Positions 48,163 to 61,533 of a stretch of 64,000 nt of DNA are shown one piece after another. The stretch covers positions 4,420,417 to 4,484,416 of the forward strand of contig VZDJ01000041.1 of NCBI GenBank assembly GCA_008694505.1, read 5' to 3'. Position numbers and translations under genes: made by a program. This DNA comes from Cyanoderma ruficeps. Lineage: Eukaryota > Chordata > Aves > Passeriformes > Timaliidae. Position 1 is the stretch's first letter; every line of letters starts with the position of its first letter. Under the pieces are notes generated by a model. It did not search any database. It was given only the letters and a program-made list of their open reading frames with translations, and was not told the origin of the DNA.

Positions 48163-49760
48163 AGATGTGCAACTGCCTAGGACATTTCTTTAAGCACAAA
48201 ATGCAACAGCCTCCACAGAGAGAAGACCTCTACCATGAAAACTGGAATGTAAGAAAATAGTGCCAACACATTGTGTAGTGAGGCATTCAGAGTTGTAGGT
48301 GCTGTCTAATTAAACCCTTTCTGGCGAATGTTCTTTCACCTGCCTATAGCTTTCTTGTCAGGGCCTCACCCTGAGCCCTGCTCATCGTTATGTTGAGGGA
48401 AACAAAAGGAAGGGTGGTGGATGCTTGTCTCACTCCAGTGCAATGTTGGAACAACACCCATGAAGCCACTGATCACCCAAGACTAAATTGCCACCCTAGA
48501 AGAGCTACTGCTGAGAAGCAAAGCACTGTCAGTGCCACTCGCGTGGATCCTGAGTGAATTCCAGGGGCTCCCAGAGGATGCTGTGGGGAAAGCAATGGCC
48601 ACGGCAGTGGGTAGGTGCTGGCACCAGCGTGGCAATGAGAACCACTCTTTAGAAACACCCCATAAAGGTTAGGACATGACACCTGTCAAAGGGAATTGGG
48701 TGCTGCTTGCTTTTGACCTGTTTGCCCTGCTGAAGGTTTCAGGGGCTAGATTCTCTGCTGATGCTGTTAAGGAGAGAGCTGCTGGAGTGGATTGAATCCC
48801 TCTGCCTTGTCACAGGGGTGATGCAGAGGCCAGCTCTTCACCCACTGCATGGCTGCAGAGAAGAGCCAGCTGCAGAGGGTGCAGCGTCTCTGAGCTTTTG
48901 TCCTTCAAGTGTTAAAAAATGAACCTAGCCCTAATGTAAATATTTCATTGTATAAAGCACTTTACTACCTGCCACTTCACAGTGTGGGAAGTCTGATTGT
49001 GTTGGGGAAAGAAGAATTTGAAGGTGGCACATGAAAAAAAAACTCCCTGAAACAGAAGCACTCCTGAAGACCCCCCGCAGTTGGACAGCGATAACAGTAT
49101 AAAGGGAATGGCCAGCCTGGCACTGGCCACTCACAATATCTGAGGATGCAATCTGAAAGATAAAGTATTTGCACTGAAGTCCCAGCTTTAGACCAGCACT
49201 TGGACCCCGTGGGCAGGACTCCAGCAAGACTTTGCAAACAGAGCGAGGAGGAGAGACTTTGAGATAAAAATGCAATTGCCGGAGGAGAAAAAACTCCAAC
49301 TGCAGGAAAAGGAGTGGGTGCAGAAAACGGAAAGGACTTGCATTCACATATCACAACCCAACAATTCATGGGGGGCCTGGAGTTTATTTTATTTTTATGT
49401 TAGTATTTAAAACTGAACATTTTATTTGTTTTCTTCTGTGTTATTGTTTGCAATATATACAGCCATTATACTTCCTCATTAACACCAGTATGAAATATAG
49501 CACAGTCTACTGCAGTTTTCAGCACTAAAATACATCTTTTCTGTAAAACATCTTTAAACCACATTGCATAGAGTGTATTTTGTTCGCGAGTGTGAGGGGA
49601 AAGAAGACATACAACACCAGAAAAGTTACTAGTCTACCAATCCACTTTACATATGTATTTTTCTTTCAAGGTCCTGTGGACTCACAAAAAAAAAGGATAC
49701 TATTTTGGTAATTTGTTTTTGTATCTCATGTATGTAATAAATATAATATGATTTCAACAT
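48163..49760 (+). other. NTN4: NTN4 3' UTR
   Basis: Runs from the stop codon to just past the AATAAA at 49736. The length of about 1.6 kb fits a single terminal exon. The last 400 bases are AT-rich. A variant signal ATTAAA at 48309-48314 could give a much shorter 3' UTR. Confidence 0.75.
49736..49741 (+). terminator. NTN4: Poly(A) signal AATAAA of NTN4
   Basis: Canonical AATAAA followed within about 30 bases by T-rich sequence (cttctactgttactgttt) suitable as a downstream element. It is the first canonical hexamer after the stop codon that I found. Confidence 0.8.
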
Positions 49761-50723
49761 CTTCTACTGTTACTGTTTATGCCAACGGCAGCAGGGTCTT
49801 CACGCACAAGCGAAGAGTGCAGTGGGTGAGGAGAAGCTGCCATGGGGGATATTTTCCTCTCTGGTTGGGGGGGGAAATGCAACACGGGGTAGAAAGCAAA
49901 GTATCATGGACGGTTCACAGAAATCCCATTTCACCTCTTGTTTTGGGACATTTTGTCTGCTCTTCTGATAAGAAGGGGAATTATACCTAAATATTTTCGA
50001 AGCTGGTCAGATCTTTGCCTCCACACAGGCTTGAAGGCTGAGCTGTAGAGCAGGTACTTATAAGAAGCAAGTCAGGGATGGCAGATATAAGGTTTGTTCC
50101 CTACATTTGAAGCTACTAAGGGGAAACAAAAGGCTGTGGGAAACAAGAGCTGTGGCAAAAGATCTACAAAAACACTGCAGAGTGAAGTCAAGCATCAGAA
50201 ATTAGTGGCCAGGGGGTCAAGACATAATCCGCAGTGTGAGCAGCAGCTCCCCAGGTGGGTGGTTAATCAGTGACTATGGCAGCACCCATCTCCCTGGTGG
50301 AGGAGAGTGCAGGGACAGGCTCTCCTATGGAGGCACTCCAGAGACCAAGAGCCTCCTATAGCTGTTTTGATTTAAAACTGTGCGTTTACCTGCTTGACGT
50401 ATTTTTAGCTTCATTTTATTTAATGCCACTAAAAATACATTTGCAATGGGTAGCTGATTCATGTGACGTTGTGAAAGCTGGAGGGTGTGAGCCCACCATC
50501 CCAGCCAACTCGAGCACTGTAGGAAACCAGGATGGCTTTGTCGGCAGTGCTGCTTACAGCATCTTGTCTGACTCCTGTCCTAGCCTTGGAACGGGGCACT
50601 GATGGTTTTATGGAAGAAAGGGGTTAACTTTTGTGGGGCAAATCTGCCCATGAGAAATTTCTGTCACGGGATTTTGCCTGGAAGAAGTGTCCCATTACCA
50701 GGAGCAGGTGAGCTGGATATCAA
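49761..50723. other. Intergenic, nothing recognised
   Basis: DNA between the NTN4 3' end and a CR1 fragment. No gene, RNA or repeat was recognised. Confidence 0.6.
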
Positions 50724-51100
50724 AGAGTCACAGAATTGGTTGGGTTGGAAAAGACCTCTGATACCATTGAATTCAAGCTTTGACCAATTACCACCTGATC
50801 AGCTAGACCATGGCACTAAGTGCCATATCCAGATGTTTCTTGAACACTTCCAGGGATGGTGACTCCACTAGCTCCCTGGGCAGCCCATTACAGTGCTTAA
50901 CATCCTTCCTGTGAAGGAATTCTTCCTGATGTCCAACCTGAACTTCCCCTGGCACAGCTTGAGACTATATATTCTTGTCTTGTCTTGCCTCCTTTCAGGT
51001 GGTTGTAGAGAGAGGTAAGGTCTCCTCTGAGCTTCCTTCTCTTCAGGCTGAACAATCCAAGCTCCCTCAGCTACTCTTCACAGGACTTACCCTCTAGACT
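50724..51100 (-). mobile_element. CR1 LINE 3' fragment (-)
   Basis: The reverse complement reads as the CR1 3' end, with terminal ATTCTGTGACTCT at the low-coordinate end. On the + strand the hallmarks are GGTTGGGTTGGAAAAGACCT, CAGGGATGGTGACTCCACTA, CTGGGCAGCCCATTACAG, GAATTCTTCCTGATGTCCAA, then CTCTTCAGGCTGAACAATCC. It is 5'-truncated and the far end is approximate. Confidence 0.92.
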
Positions 51101-53596
51101 TTTTCTATCCCTCTATTCATATGAGAAGGCCCTCCTTAGCAAAAAAAAGCTTATTTGGACACTAAGTCTTTGCAGCTCAGTGAGTTAATGCAAGCAGCCT
51201 GCCTGACAAGCTGTTTAATGTATGGTTTATCTGTTTACTCCCCTCTGGTATGTGTATGAGAAGAGGATGTTTGTCTCTGTCCACCTGAAGAGTAGATGTA
51301 TTGCTTGATGATTCCAGGAGTAGCAATGCCTTGACCAGTCCTTCTGTGTGACAAAAATCAGTGGCAGGAAAACCAGCCCAGTCATAATCAAAATTGGCAA
51401 CAGCACCCACAGAAGGGTCTTTTCTTCCAGAGTTGCCCCACTCATGCAGGCAAAAGTGGCAGCTGAGGCCAGGCTGCGCTTTCTGGATTGTGCTGCTTCT
51501 CTCAAGAGGTGAGTGCTGGATTTTCAGGAACCAAAGATGGGAATTGCCATAGTTCTCCCTAGAGCATCCTCACGCTGTCCTTATACCTCACCTGCACCTA
51601 AAGGACTAGTACCTCCCTGGTGCTGAAAGAAGCAGGTGGAGTCTTCCTTTTTCCAAGGCTAGAGGCCAGATGTAAGCAGTGGCTGGGGGTCAGTGAGAGG
51701 GGCTGGGGCTGCCTGCCAGAGCCCCCGTGCTCCTGGTTGTCTGTCAGCACTGCAAGAGTGAGTCATGTTGGTGACCTGTGCTTGGCTGGAGGAGGTAAGG
51801 CAGGTGTGCTGGGACCAGCTGCCACCACGACACTGACCCTGGCTATACGTGGCAATACAGCCCCTCCAGCACAGAAACATGATCCAAACCTGGATTCCTC
51901 CAAGGCACTCCCAGGTCACCCCTTTTGCTCTTTCTGGTGGACATGAGCACTCCACTCTCTGGCACATGATCTCAGCAGATGCTTTGGCACAGAGAAGGGA
52001 ACACCTGGCTCCAACTAGTTTTCAGTGCCTCCTTGCACTCTCCGAGGCAAATCCTGTGCCGTAAGTATTGTCAAGAACAGGCCCTAAACTACTGTGGCTT
52101 TCTCCACTGTCCTCTGCCACCACTCCTACCCGTGGAAGAAAGAAGAATAAGCCACACAGATCTGTTCATTAGTTTTCACTAACCTACAGCCAAGTTCTTG
52201 GAGGAGGTTGTACTCAGAGACATCCCACATCCTCCCTCAGAGAGGTGGCCTTACACCAATACCTGGAAGCAGGGTGAGTCTCCCCAATTGTGCAGAGCCT
52301 TTGTGATGGGTACCTCTGTCCAGCCCATCCATCAGGAAGCAGGAGGCAATCAGGTAAAGCATCTGCTTTTATTCATTTAAAGACCATTTTTCTCTTTGGG
52401 CCACCTCAACAGACTTTAACCATGCCTACAGCTCTGAGTGCAAGGAGGGCCAGTGGAGAAGCCACCTGCAGGCCTGGCCACATCCATCCCTGCAGCAGCA
52501 GCTGGCCATGGATCCCCAGCAGCATGGCCCCCTCTCCTAGGAAGAGCTACTGATGGGAGCCTCCTCAACCCAGACCAAGCAAGCCCTGTTGGGCTACAGA
52601 AGTGCTGTGCCCTCCTGCTGTGGTGAGAGGCTGAAGCGGACTCAGGGCTGTGCTGCCTGCATGTGCACAGGGCCTGTCCAATCAGCAATTGCTCGCCCCT
52701 GAGGAATGCAGTCTTCCAGTTACAGTGGAAAATTACAGGCGTGTTTAATATAGTTGCTCCAGCAGGCTAAATCTTACGGGATATGACCATGTTGCTGAAA
52801 ATGACTGAACATCTGGGACTACAGGCCTGCCTAAATGGAAATCTGGGCTGGCATGGGTAAACATAACAATTCAGGAACAAATAGCTGCAGTATGTTTTTT
52901 TTCAATCTTTATTTTTAGTTATAGTATTGACTTTAATATCAACACAGGATAGAATAAACATCTCAAAAATGTCTGGTGGCTGCTGCCCCAGCATCCACGG
53001 GAACTCTCTCTCTGATAAGGCTGGAGGGGATCAGCTGTCTGTGGGCCTTCTGGGCTGATGTGTTGAGTTTTTGATGACAGTGTTTCCAAAGCATGCTCTT
53101 ACCCAGGGGTCACAGCTTCTTGCCGCTCTTTTCCCACAGTTCAGCACAGAAACTTCATGAATGCCTTGTATTGCTTCTAGGGAAGGCAATGATGCCTCAG
53201 CAAGGCTCAAAGACTGGGAAATACACTATGTATGGGAAACTTGTAGGCATATTGAAAATGCTAGCATGGCCAAGAGGCCAATGTGCTGCAGCAGGCATTG
53301 GGAGAGCCACTCTCTGTGTCAAGCTCATCTCCTCATTTCCCCATCACTCTTAGGGGTCCTCTGGAGCAAAGGAATGTTGAACATGTGATGTATCACTGGT
53401 GTGATGTACTATGGGTTCACTTAAGTCCAACCGTGTCCTGTGCCCCAGAAAAATATCATCATCAGCTTTGTTGCAATGCCATATGCAGTTCTAGGTATCT
53501 CCAAGTACTACCTGGACACTTTCTCAGCTGTAGAAGATATATAAAAGAAGTTAGCCAGGCCACTGAAAGGTCTAGGGGGATTGTGGGCGTGGATGA

Positions 53597-53598
<2 letters not shown>
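51101..53598. other. Intergenic, nothing recognised
   Basis: Mixed-composition DNA. A minus-strand open frame at 51227-51505 has a hydrophobic stretch but no similarity I recognise and is probably chance. Confidence 0.55.

Positions 53599-53638
<40 letters not shown>
53599..53638 (+). repeat. (GT)20 microsatellite
   Basis: Twenty uninterrupted GT units, followed by ATGTGC. A potentially polymorphic marker. Confidence 0.98.
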
Positions 53639-53644
<6 letters not shown>

Positions 53645-55130
53645 ATCCCCATGCTCACTTCATTTCCAAGACGGTACTTTCTGTGCTCGTGTCTCTGAGC
53701 TTCCCCTGACCAGGCATGCTTCTCATACTGACTGCATTTCTTTCTTTGACCTCTTGTCTCAGACTTACACATAGACATTAAATATAGTTGTTAGCACAGG
53801 ACATGGCTTTTAAGCCATCTGGAAATGAGGGCTGGAAAAAGGCCTTCAGATCTGTATGAAAATTGCTGGGAAGAATAAAGTTGATTCCTAAAGCAAACAT
53901 TAGTGAAATTCCCCTGAACTGACTTGTTGTGGGCATGGATATATGCACCCCTTCCAGCAGGTGCAAAACGCAGCCTAGCTCCAGGCTCAGGACACATGCC
54001 AAGGTACATGAACAGGTGAAAAAAGATCAAAACCAACAACTATCCATTAGGCTGGCATTAACCTGGAGGAAAGGGCATTCCTCACTGCATTTCCTGTGGC
54101 ATATTGACACACAATCTCTACCTGGAGCAGCAGGAAATATTTCTCACATAATTACCTCCAGATTTATATGTTTTAAAGTTACATTTGCTCTCTGTCTCTG
54201 CTGTTCATCGGAGCCTTCCTTGATTTGCATCAGGAGCAACTCGCATCTGGACCTCAAGAATTTGTGAAGACTCTGTGTGGTCAAATCTGCTGCGTAATCT
54301 CTGCTTGGGCTTTCTGAGTAACACCTATAAGACATCAGAAAACATTATTTCAGATACTCAAACAAGGAGAGATTCACCTCATCTAACGTGAGGTGCTGGT
54401 GGCAGATGGTGGTTGGGACAGGATCCCCCAGTCCTCCCAGGCTTGCAGAAGAGACCCCAGAGCACCCTGAGGGGTCATTACAGCTCCCAACTGCCCCACA
54501 GGGGCAGGTGAGGGGGCAGAAAGATGCACAGGTACTTGTGTAGCTTAAGGAGCATCAGCAAGATGCTCTTGGCATAGAATCAGGGAATTAAACAAATGGT
54601 TAAGGGGAGTTAAACAGAACAGAGGTCCAAGCAGGGACACTGTCACCTCTGCAGCTGTGGGCACATACAGTGACAAGGGACCTCAGCCACAGGAGACAAG
54701 GAAGCCTCAGCTTTTGCCCCTTGCTGGGGATGGCTGCCTGGATCTGATCAGCTTCTTTCCCTAGAGATCTACAAGAAGAGGCCATTCCTTGACCCGCAAA
54801 GCAGGTCCTTGGAAAGGCCCCCAGAGCTGCTAGTGTGACTGGAACAGGGAGGCCGATTCAAGGGAGTCTGAACCTGATCATGGCAACACATGCAGCCTGC
54901 AATTGCCTAAGGGGTTGAAAATGCTCACGTGGAGGTGAGTGTGCAAAATGAATGTGCCCAGAGCCACTCTGCAAAGCAGGCAACCCCCACCTGTGCCATC
55001 AAACATCTCTGACACAGACATTTTGGGAGGGATGATGGCCCTGGGCAGTCCCCAGGCCAGGAGGTCAGGAGGGGATGCAGTGGTGCAGGGCTGTGCCGTG
55101 AGCCAAGCTGACAACTCTGCGGTACAGATT
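53639..55130. other. Intergenic, nothing recognised
   Basis: No gene, RNA or transposon was recognised. GC content rises towards the downstream CpG island. Confidence 0.55.
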
Positions 55131-55640
55131 CTCACCTTCCAGCGCCCGGAGAAATTCCAGAAAACTGTTTCATTTATTTGCATGTCTGTACCTCCGCAGA
55201 AGCAGCACATCCTGCCCCGTGACTTGGCCCCGGCCGCAGCCAACATCTACAAAGGCAGGAGGAAAAAAACAACAACAAGAAAACAGAAGCCAAGTTATGC
55301 AGCAGAGAGGGAATAAAAATATTTCCCTGGTCGCAGCGGGTGACCGGCAGAAACCCCGAAAGGCACAGTAAATACAATGCACCGCGGCTCGGACAAACAG
55401 CCCGGCCTCGACGCTCCGAGGAGCAGCGGCGGCGGCAGCGCTCCAGGGACCAGGGGCAGCGCCGGTGCCGGTGGGACGGGCCAGCACCCCCGGTCCCGCT
55501 CGGGGACATAAACAGGACGCCCCACCTCTGGCTGATACCGATCAGCTGGACAAGGCAGGAGAGGGAAGAGGCCGGGGCCCCGCTGGGCCCCGGTCACCTC
55601 TGAAATGACAAAGCATTATTGCAAATGACAAAATACAAGC
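55131..55640. promoter_or_regulatory. CpG island, candidate promoter of unknown gene
   Basis: CpG and GC content rise sharply over about 55330-55600 (for example gcaccgcggctcgg, cctcgacgctccgagg, agcggcggcggcagcg), in contrast with AT-rich DNA on both sides. On the minus strand, GGAAG|gtgag (junction at 55136/55135) is a good splice donor, so a first exon of about 460 bases reading right to left is possible. In mammals USP44 lies downstream of NTN4 in the same orientation, so a plus-strand promoter is an alternative. No coding sequence of either kind was recognised. Confidence 0.45.
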
Positions 55641-57470
55641 GATGTTGCCAAGAGCTTCCACACCGACGGGCCAGAGGAGGAGACGATCCGTGGGAGTTCT
55701 GCCGCAGACTGCAGTGGGCTCTGCTCCCTTGCCTGTGCTCCATGCTGGTGACTATTTAACACATTAAAAGCAGTAACGACTGAACTCTTCTCAGCAAAAA
55801 ACACTTATAATTGGATAATGGCCACTGGGCATCAATAGGTGGGTTGCCTAAAGCTTGAAGAAAACCACGAGAAGTTTTTTTCCACCCACGGCACTATTAT
55901 GAAGCTGACAAGGTCCTGCTCTCTGCAATTCCCATTAATTTTACTGCCTGACCGTCAAGATTTATGACAGCTTTGTCTGACATTCATGGGGCAGACAGGT
56001 ATTGTTACATGCCTACGTAACCCAGGTATCGGCCACGGGTTGTTCTCCACAAATGACTGCACTCCAGTCATCTTCGGAAAACTCCTTGCTTTTGTACAGG
56101 GAAATACTAAGTAAATGAGAATCGCTTTAAATTCCAGCGTCCCTTTCCACCCTCAGGCAAACACAACACATGCCAGAGAACAGAAATCACTACTCATCCT
56201 GCATTCAAACAACAGGCCAGCTTAAATTCTCAGAAATCCTTGAATATCCAGCAGATGACAACATACACATATCATACCTGTCATTTAAACCCTCTGTGAC
56301 TTGAAAAAATCAAATACACTGCAGTTATACTAGTCAGGGGCAAAGGAAGAGTGACCAGCTGGCACCCTCATTCTTTTTTTTCCAGGACTCTGATTTCTCT
56401 AGCAGATTTTTTTTGGTCCTCCATGTAAGATCCAAAATAGAGAGAAATCAAAAAGAACTAAAATAGCAACAGTACAAGAAAAAGCACCATTAGGAGTTCC
56501 TGTTCACAAGGCTATCCTGGCATTCATCTGGGGCTGTTGACATATTTAATAGTCATCCGGTCTCTGCCAGCTGGATGCCAGCTTCAAACTCAAACCCACA
56601 GCTGTGATAACTTCTTGCTTCATGCTACAATTCATGCATTGCTATTTTTCCTGCAGTGTGTTAGCAGCACAGCTTATTCTGAGGAACAGGTTATCTGAAG
56701 GCATCCTGAAAAACAGATCTACATGGGTAATCTCCAAGTTTCCCTCACCTGGGGAAGCACGGACTTGGCTTCCATGTTATGTTAAGGAAGGGTTTTTTTT
56801 CTGAGTGACTTGTAGCAAAGAAAGTCTATTGCTTTGCTGGTGAAGGAATATGAGTGTTCCCATCATTTTAGTACAATTTCGGTAACATTATGAATGTTTC
56901 TTCATTAAACTGAAGAAACATTTTAATTTTAATTATCTACAGTCCATGAAGATATGGCTTCCCAATTCCCCCTCTCAAGTTGGTGCAGAATTGCACTCTG
57001 TGGGTGGATGCTGGTGCTGGGTTATACTAAGTGCTGTCCAAAGAAGTTTTCTCCCAAAAGACTGCAGTGTCTGAGGGCTCCGGGGAAACCAGAGTTTGGG
57101 GGAGAAGTGTTGTCCCCTTTGTCCTCTTTGGCCTCTTTTGTTTTCCTTCCCTGGGGCATTACTTGGGAGCAGCGTGGAGCTGGGCCTTCATGGCTGACAG
57201 TGCTCACATGTAAGACTACCACACCTCCCACTTTCCACAGTCCTGACAGAGGCTTTGCAGCCCATCCCCTCTACCAGCAGCCCACTGTCAAGCAGCAGAT
57301 GCCGCAGGGTGGAGGCAGAACACACTGTCTGGCTGCAGGAGCCCCTGTCCCTGGGAACACCTGCTAGCTCACAGCCTGCTGGTGACAGCTTAGCTGCCAT
57401 GGAACAAGCCTGCTGGGAACCAGTAATACACAGTACTTCAAACTCTCTGGTTTGAATCCACCCACCCTCC
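55641..57470. other. Intergenic, nothing recognised
   Basis: AT-leaning DNA between the CpG island and a CR1 fragment. No feature was recognised. Confidence 0.55.
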
Positions 57471-57617
57471 CATCCCCGGAAGTGTTCAAGACCAAGCTGG
57501 ATGGCACTGTGAGCAATCTGGTGTAGTGGGAAGTGTCTCTGCTCGTGGCAGGGGAGTTGCAACCAAATGATCTTTAAGGTCCCTTCTAATCCCAAACCAT
57601 CGTGTGATTCTGTTTTC
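57471..57617 (+). mobile_element. CR1 LINE 3' fragment (+)
   Basis: Carries the CR1 3' signature: GGAAGTGTTCAAGACCAAGC, TGGCAGGGGAGTTG, then ATGATCTTTAAGGTCCCTTC, and ends near TGTGATTCTG. It is a short 5'-truncated copy. Confidence 0.9.
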
Positions 57618-60600
57618 CAGCACACATGAAAGCTGTGACAAAAGATAAAGTGTGGTTTTGGAGCCCATCAAATGCTGCTTCTTGTAGGCTTGGGGCAGGG
57701 GGAGATCCCTCAGTGAGTGTGCAGACATCTGAGAGTCAGTAAGGGTCACATTTTGCAAACCAGAGGTGCTACAGACCTCACTCACTGCAACCAAGTGAGT
57801 TTATTCTAATGACTCACAAGCTGCTAAAAGTGCCGCTTCCACTGCGATTTTCTCCCTGCCACTCACTGACTAAACACTATTTTAATTATAGGCCATAAAG
57901 ATTACTGACTCTTCCTTTCTCTTGTCCTTAAGGAAATGGTCAGTTGGTCAATTATATTAAGCATCACAAAACTCAAAAGAAATGAGATTCCTGTTAAGGA
58001 ATCAACTGTTTTGCCCTTTATAAACTGAGAAAAAACCTTCAGGTATAAATTCCCAGCCAACACAACATTTGCATGTGTTATAAATAGGCACTGGTTTTGC
58101 TGCTGCTCCAGGTTGCAGTTACGGTGCTTTCCACTGCAAACCCACTTGAGCTGTGGGACTTGGTCAATGATTCTCCAAACCTTTTCTCATCAATGAAACA
58201 CAAGTTATTTTTGAGAGAGCTGGTGCCCCCACATGCTTTTTTTCCCTTGATGCTGCCATGCATCCATAACTTAAGCAGAGAAGGAAATTAATTAAATCCA
58301 TTAAGCAGAGAAGGAAATAATAAAAGTGACCTATTGTAGCATACACTGGGAAGAATTTTTTTTAAAATGCAAATGGTACACAATAAAATCCAATTTGACT
58401 CTGTATCACATTGTGTGACAAGAAGATGAACAAACAGAGATAGCTACTGTTCTGAGCAAACAGACACAAAATAACACAGTTAATAAAATTTTTCCTTGAC
58501 TTTGCCTCCCTCGCATTCACAGCCTTGGAGCCCTCTGGTATCTTTAGCTGCTGATATGCTGGCTGCTGTGCTCGGTGTGACAGTGAATTCCAGATCCCTG
58601 CACTGTGCCTGTCCCTCCAACCCTTGCTGCCCTGGGAAGGTCCTTCCTGGCATTGATGTCTCTCACATCCTCCACACAGAGCAGCACAGGGGGCCCTTAG
58701 GGCTGCTTTTCTCCCACATTCAAGGCAGTTCAGCACACATTTCGAGGCACCCTTGCATGAGCAGCAGCTGTGCTGGGGGAACATCCCTGCAGGCAGCAGG
58801 AGCTGCTGGCTGCCATGGTTCTTGGGTGCAAGGGCAGTACTGCTGCTGAGGGTGAGCATAGGGAGCTTTTCCTAACAAGTGACTGCACAAAAGAGAGACA
58901 GGAGAGGAGATGAATTGACAATAATGTCCAAATGGAACTGAGATGGTTGCTGCAGGCAGAAATGTCCCCACTATGCATGAGTACCATGCATGGGCACTGT
59001 GAGCATCTCAGAACAAAGCATCTAAAAATATCCTTTTACAAAGAGAAATGGCTAACATTAGTTGGTGGCAAAGAAGAATCTGTACGAAGACATCAAGTAT
59101 GACAAAAAACCTGGAAGTGGGAAAAAAAGAAAACCATTCAAAATAATAATAACCACCTCAAATAACCTAGCAGAAGGTAGTAGACAAGGGCTTAAGAGAG
59201 CTGAATATCTGTAAGTCTTGTTTTCTTTTCCAATACAAATCATCCAGGCACATTACAAAACACTGAAAGCTTGCAGTTCATGTTTAGTAAGCATTTTCAT
59301 TGGCAGGTATGGGGGTGCATGCTGGGAAATCTCTGAGCAGCAGTGTCAGCACGGGTGGTCAAAGACTTGCCCTTTTTTCATCCAAACATCTTGGTTTAGT
59401 AAAAAGTGTCACTCCTTGATGAGTACCTTCTTTCACCTCTTCCCTTAGACCATCACGGACACAAGGCTGATTTGATAGCACTCCAAACCTCAGATCACTA
59501 AAGGCAGAGATGATTTTGCCCTGCCAACGCCTGACCCCACTTGGGCCAGGGGCTGGCTCCTGCCCACAGCCAGCCAGGCGCCAGCTGGGAGCAATGTCTG
59601 CGTTGGGAATGGCTCCTGGCTGGCACCTCGCCGGCCCTGCTGCGGGCAGCCGAGGGCAGAGCTCAGTTCCTCGGGTTGATTGCTGCACCGAAGGTCTGCA
59701 GGGCAAATTGCACCACACTACCTGGCACTCTGCAGGAGGCATGGATGTGCACCCATGGGCCCGCAATTTACATTTAAAGAATTAATAAAAATTCCAGGGT
59801 AGAGAGCTTCTGCAGAGTTTATAACCTTGACATTTTTTTGTCACCCCCTGCCTTGTTTCTTTTCCCCTTTTTAACCAAACCAACCCATACAAATTAGTAT
59901 TTGAAAGTATGCAATTAGCAAGCTGCTCCTGCAGCTATGCAGTTCTCCTGCCACCCAGTTTCCCAATGGGGGGAAATCAACAATAAAGAACAAAGAAAAG
60001 AATTTGCTACCTCATATTAATGACTGCTGTTTGAGGACAGCATTTGTATTTTAAATGAATAGCTTGCTGAGGACAAAAAGGTCAGAACTGCATTTTATGG
60101 TGCGATAGAATAGCAGGAGGACAGAAGAAAGGCGAAAGCTGTGAGCAGACAGGCGGAACAACACACTCTGCTTGCTGGAGAGGCTGGGAGCAGCGCCCGG
60201 CCACGCCAAGGCCACGCGTTCAGCAGGCAGAATATGGGCATGGTCCTGCAAGGTGAGAGAGGAGAACACACATCCCAGCCAGCTCACTGAGGTCTGAGGC
60301 ATACAGCACGGTTCAGGCATACAGCTCAGCCCAGTGATTCCCCCCTCCCCAAATCCTTCCCTTCTGCACCTTCTGCAAAGCCATATGGATCCATCTCCTT
60401 GGAAATGGAATTTTTTAATGAACTCTGAGGCCCTGATTGTGCATTGTACTTCAAGAAGCTGCCTATGGATACAACAAGACCCTGCCAACATCCAGCAAGA
60501 AAATCAGTGCCTTTGTGTTGAGTGCAGCTACCTGGGAATGTGCCCTTAACATCTTCAAATTGCCTTAAGTTAAATCTAAATTGAGAAACCCAAATGAAAC

Positions 60601-61533
60601 CGGATGTTGATTCAAGTATACTGCAGAACTCCAGAGCATATCTATGAGTATTGATCAGCACCTTCCTGAGAGCTGAGCCTGCTGGCTCTTTGAGCCGTCA
60701 GGAAAAGGTGAGCCACTATGGGACAATTTTAACTAATTATATGCAATCAGAATGAAATACTCACACCACAACTAATTACAAAGCTAGCCAAAAAGGAAAC
60801 ACAAAGTCACCCAGGGAACCCTGAGATGGACACTCCACTGGGGTATCACCTGAGCGGCCAATTTATAGCCAACTTCTACGAAGTTGTTGAGAGCAGTAAG
60901 AAGCTTCTCCAAGCACAAGGGCTTGTGACACTAACCTTTCCTGGTGTGAAGCAGCCCATGGTCCCACTGGGCCACAGGGACTAACTGCATCCCTGCAGGC
61001 TGTGTCTGGGGTGTATGGCATCCTGCCAGACCCCAGGGTGAGAGGTGCTACACTTGGCACCTGCCAAGGACATCTGCCCTTCCTTTGCCCAGGAATATCC
61101 CCAGCCTCCTGAGCAGCCTCCCTGCTGGTTTGAACTGTGGCACTGTGACTTTGCAGCTCCAGAAAGGACCAAACAGTGAAATCATATTAGTACACAGACA
61201 GAGGGCAACATCTGGTTCCTTGCCTCCACCATCCCTTATTTTATACAGTGGTTTTAGACGGTGGTTTTGTTTTTTTTTTAATAAAATAGTGGCTTTATTC
61301 CTGGTGCTCTACAGTGCTCTCTTCTCCTCCTTGGGGTCATTCCTGTTGCTGCCTTCACCTCCTGCTCACTGCACATCTCCTGGCTGCATTAGCAGGAGCC
61401 CACAGTGGCCAGTCTGGTCCTGGAGTGCTTGCATCCATTTAGGGCCTTCCTCAAAGGAAAGATGGACCTCTTGCCTCAGCCTCATGGCAGCTCTGACTCC
61501 AGAGCAAAGCTTTTGAGGAAAATGTAGGGTATG
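57618..61533. other. Intergenic, nothing recognised apart from a small tandem repeat
   Basis: No gene or RNA was recognised. A 30-bp-period tandem pair lies at 58271-58318. Open frames are short and unlike known proteins. Confidence 0.55.
58271..58318 (+). repeat. 30-bp tandem duplication
   Basis: TTAAGCAGAGAAGGAAAT at 58271-58288 is repeated exactly at 58301-58318. Confidence 0.9.

Noticed and set aside
51227..51505. Minus-strand frame with a hydrophobic segment resembling a membrane span
   Set aside because: 92 codons, no similarity recognised, no promoter or splice context; probably chance.
55131..55640. Calling the downstream CpG island the USP44 promoter
   Set aside because: No USP44 coding sequence is visible in the window. 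Synteny alone does not justify a gene name.
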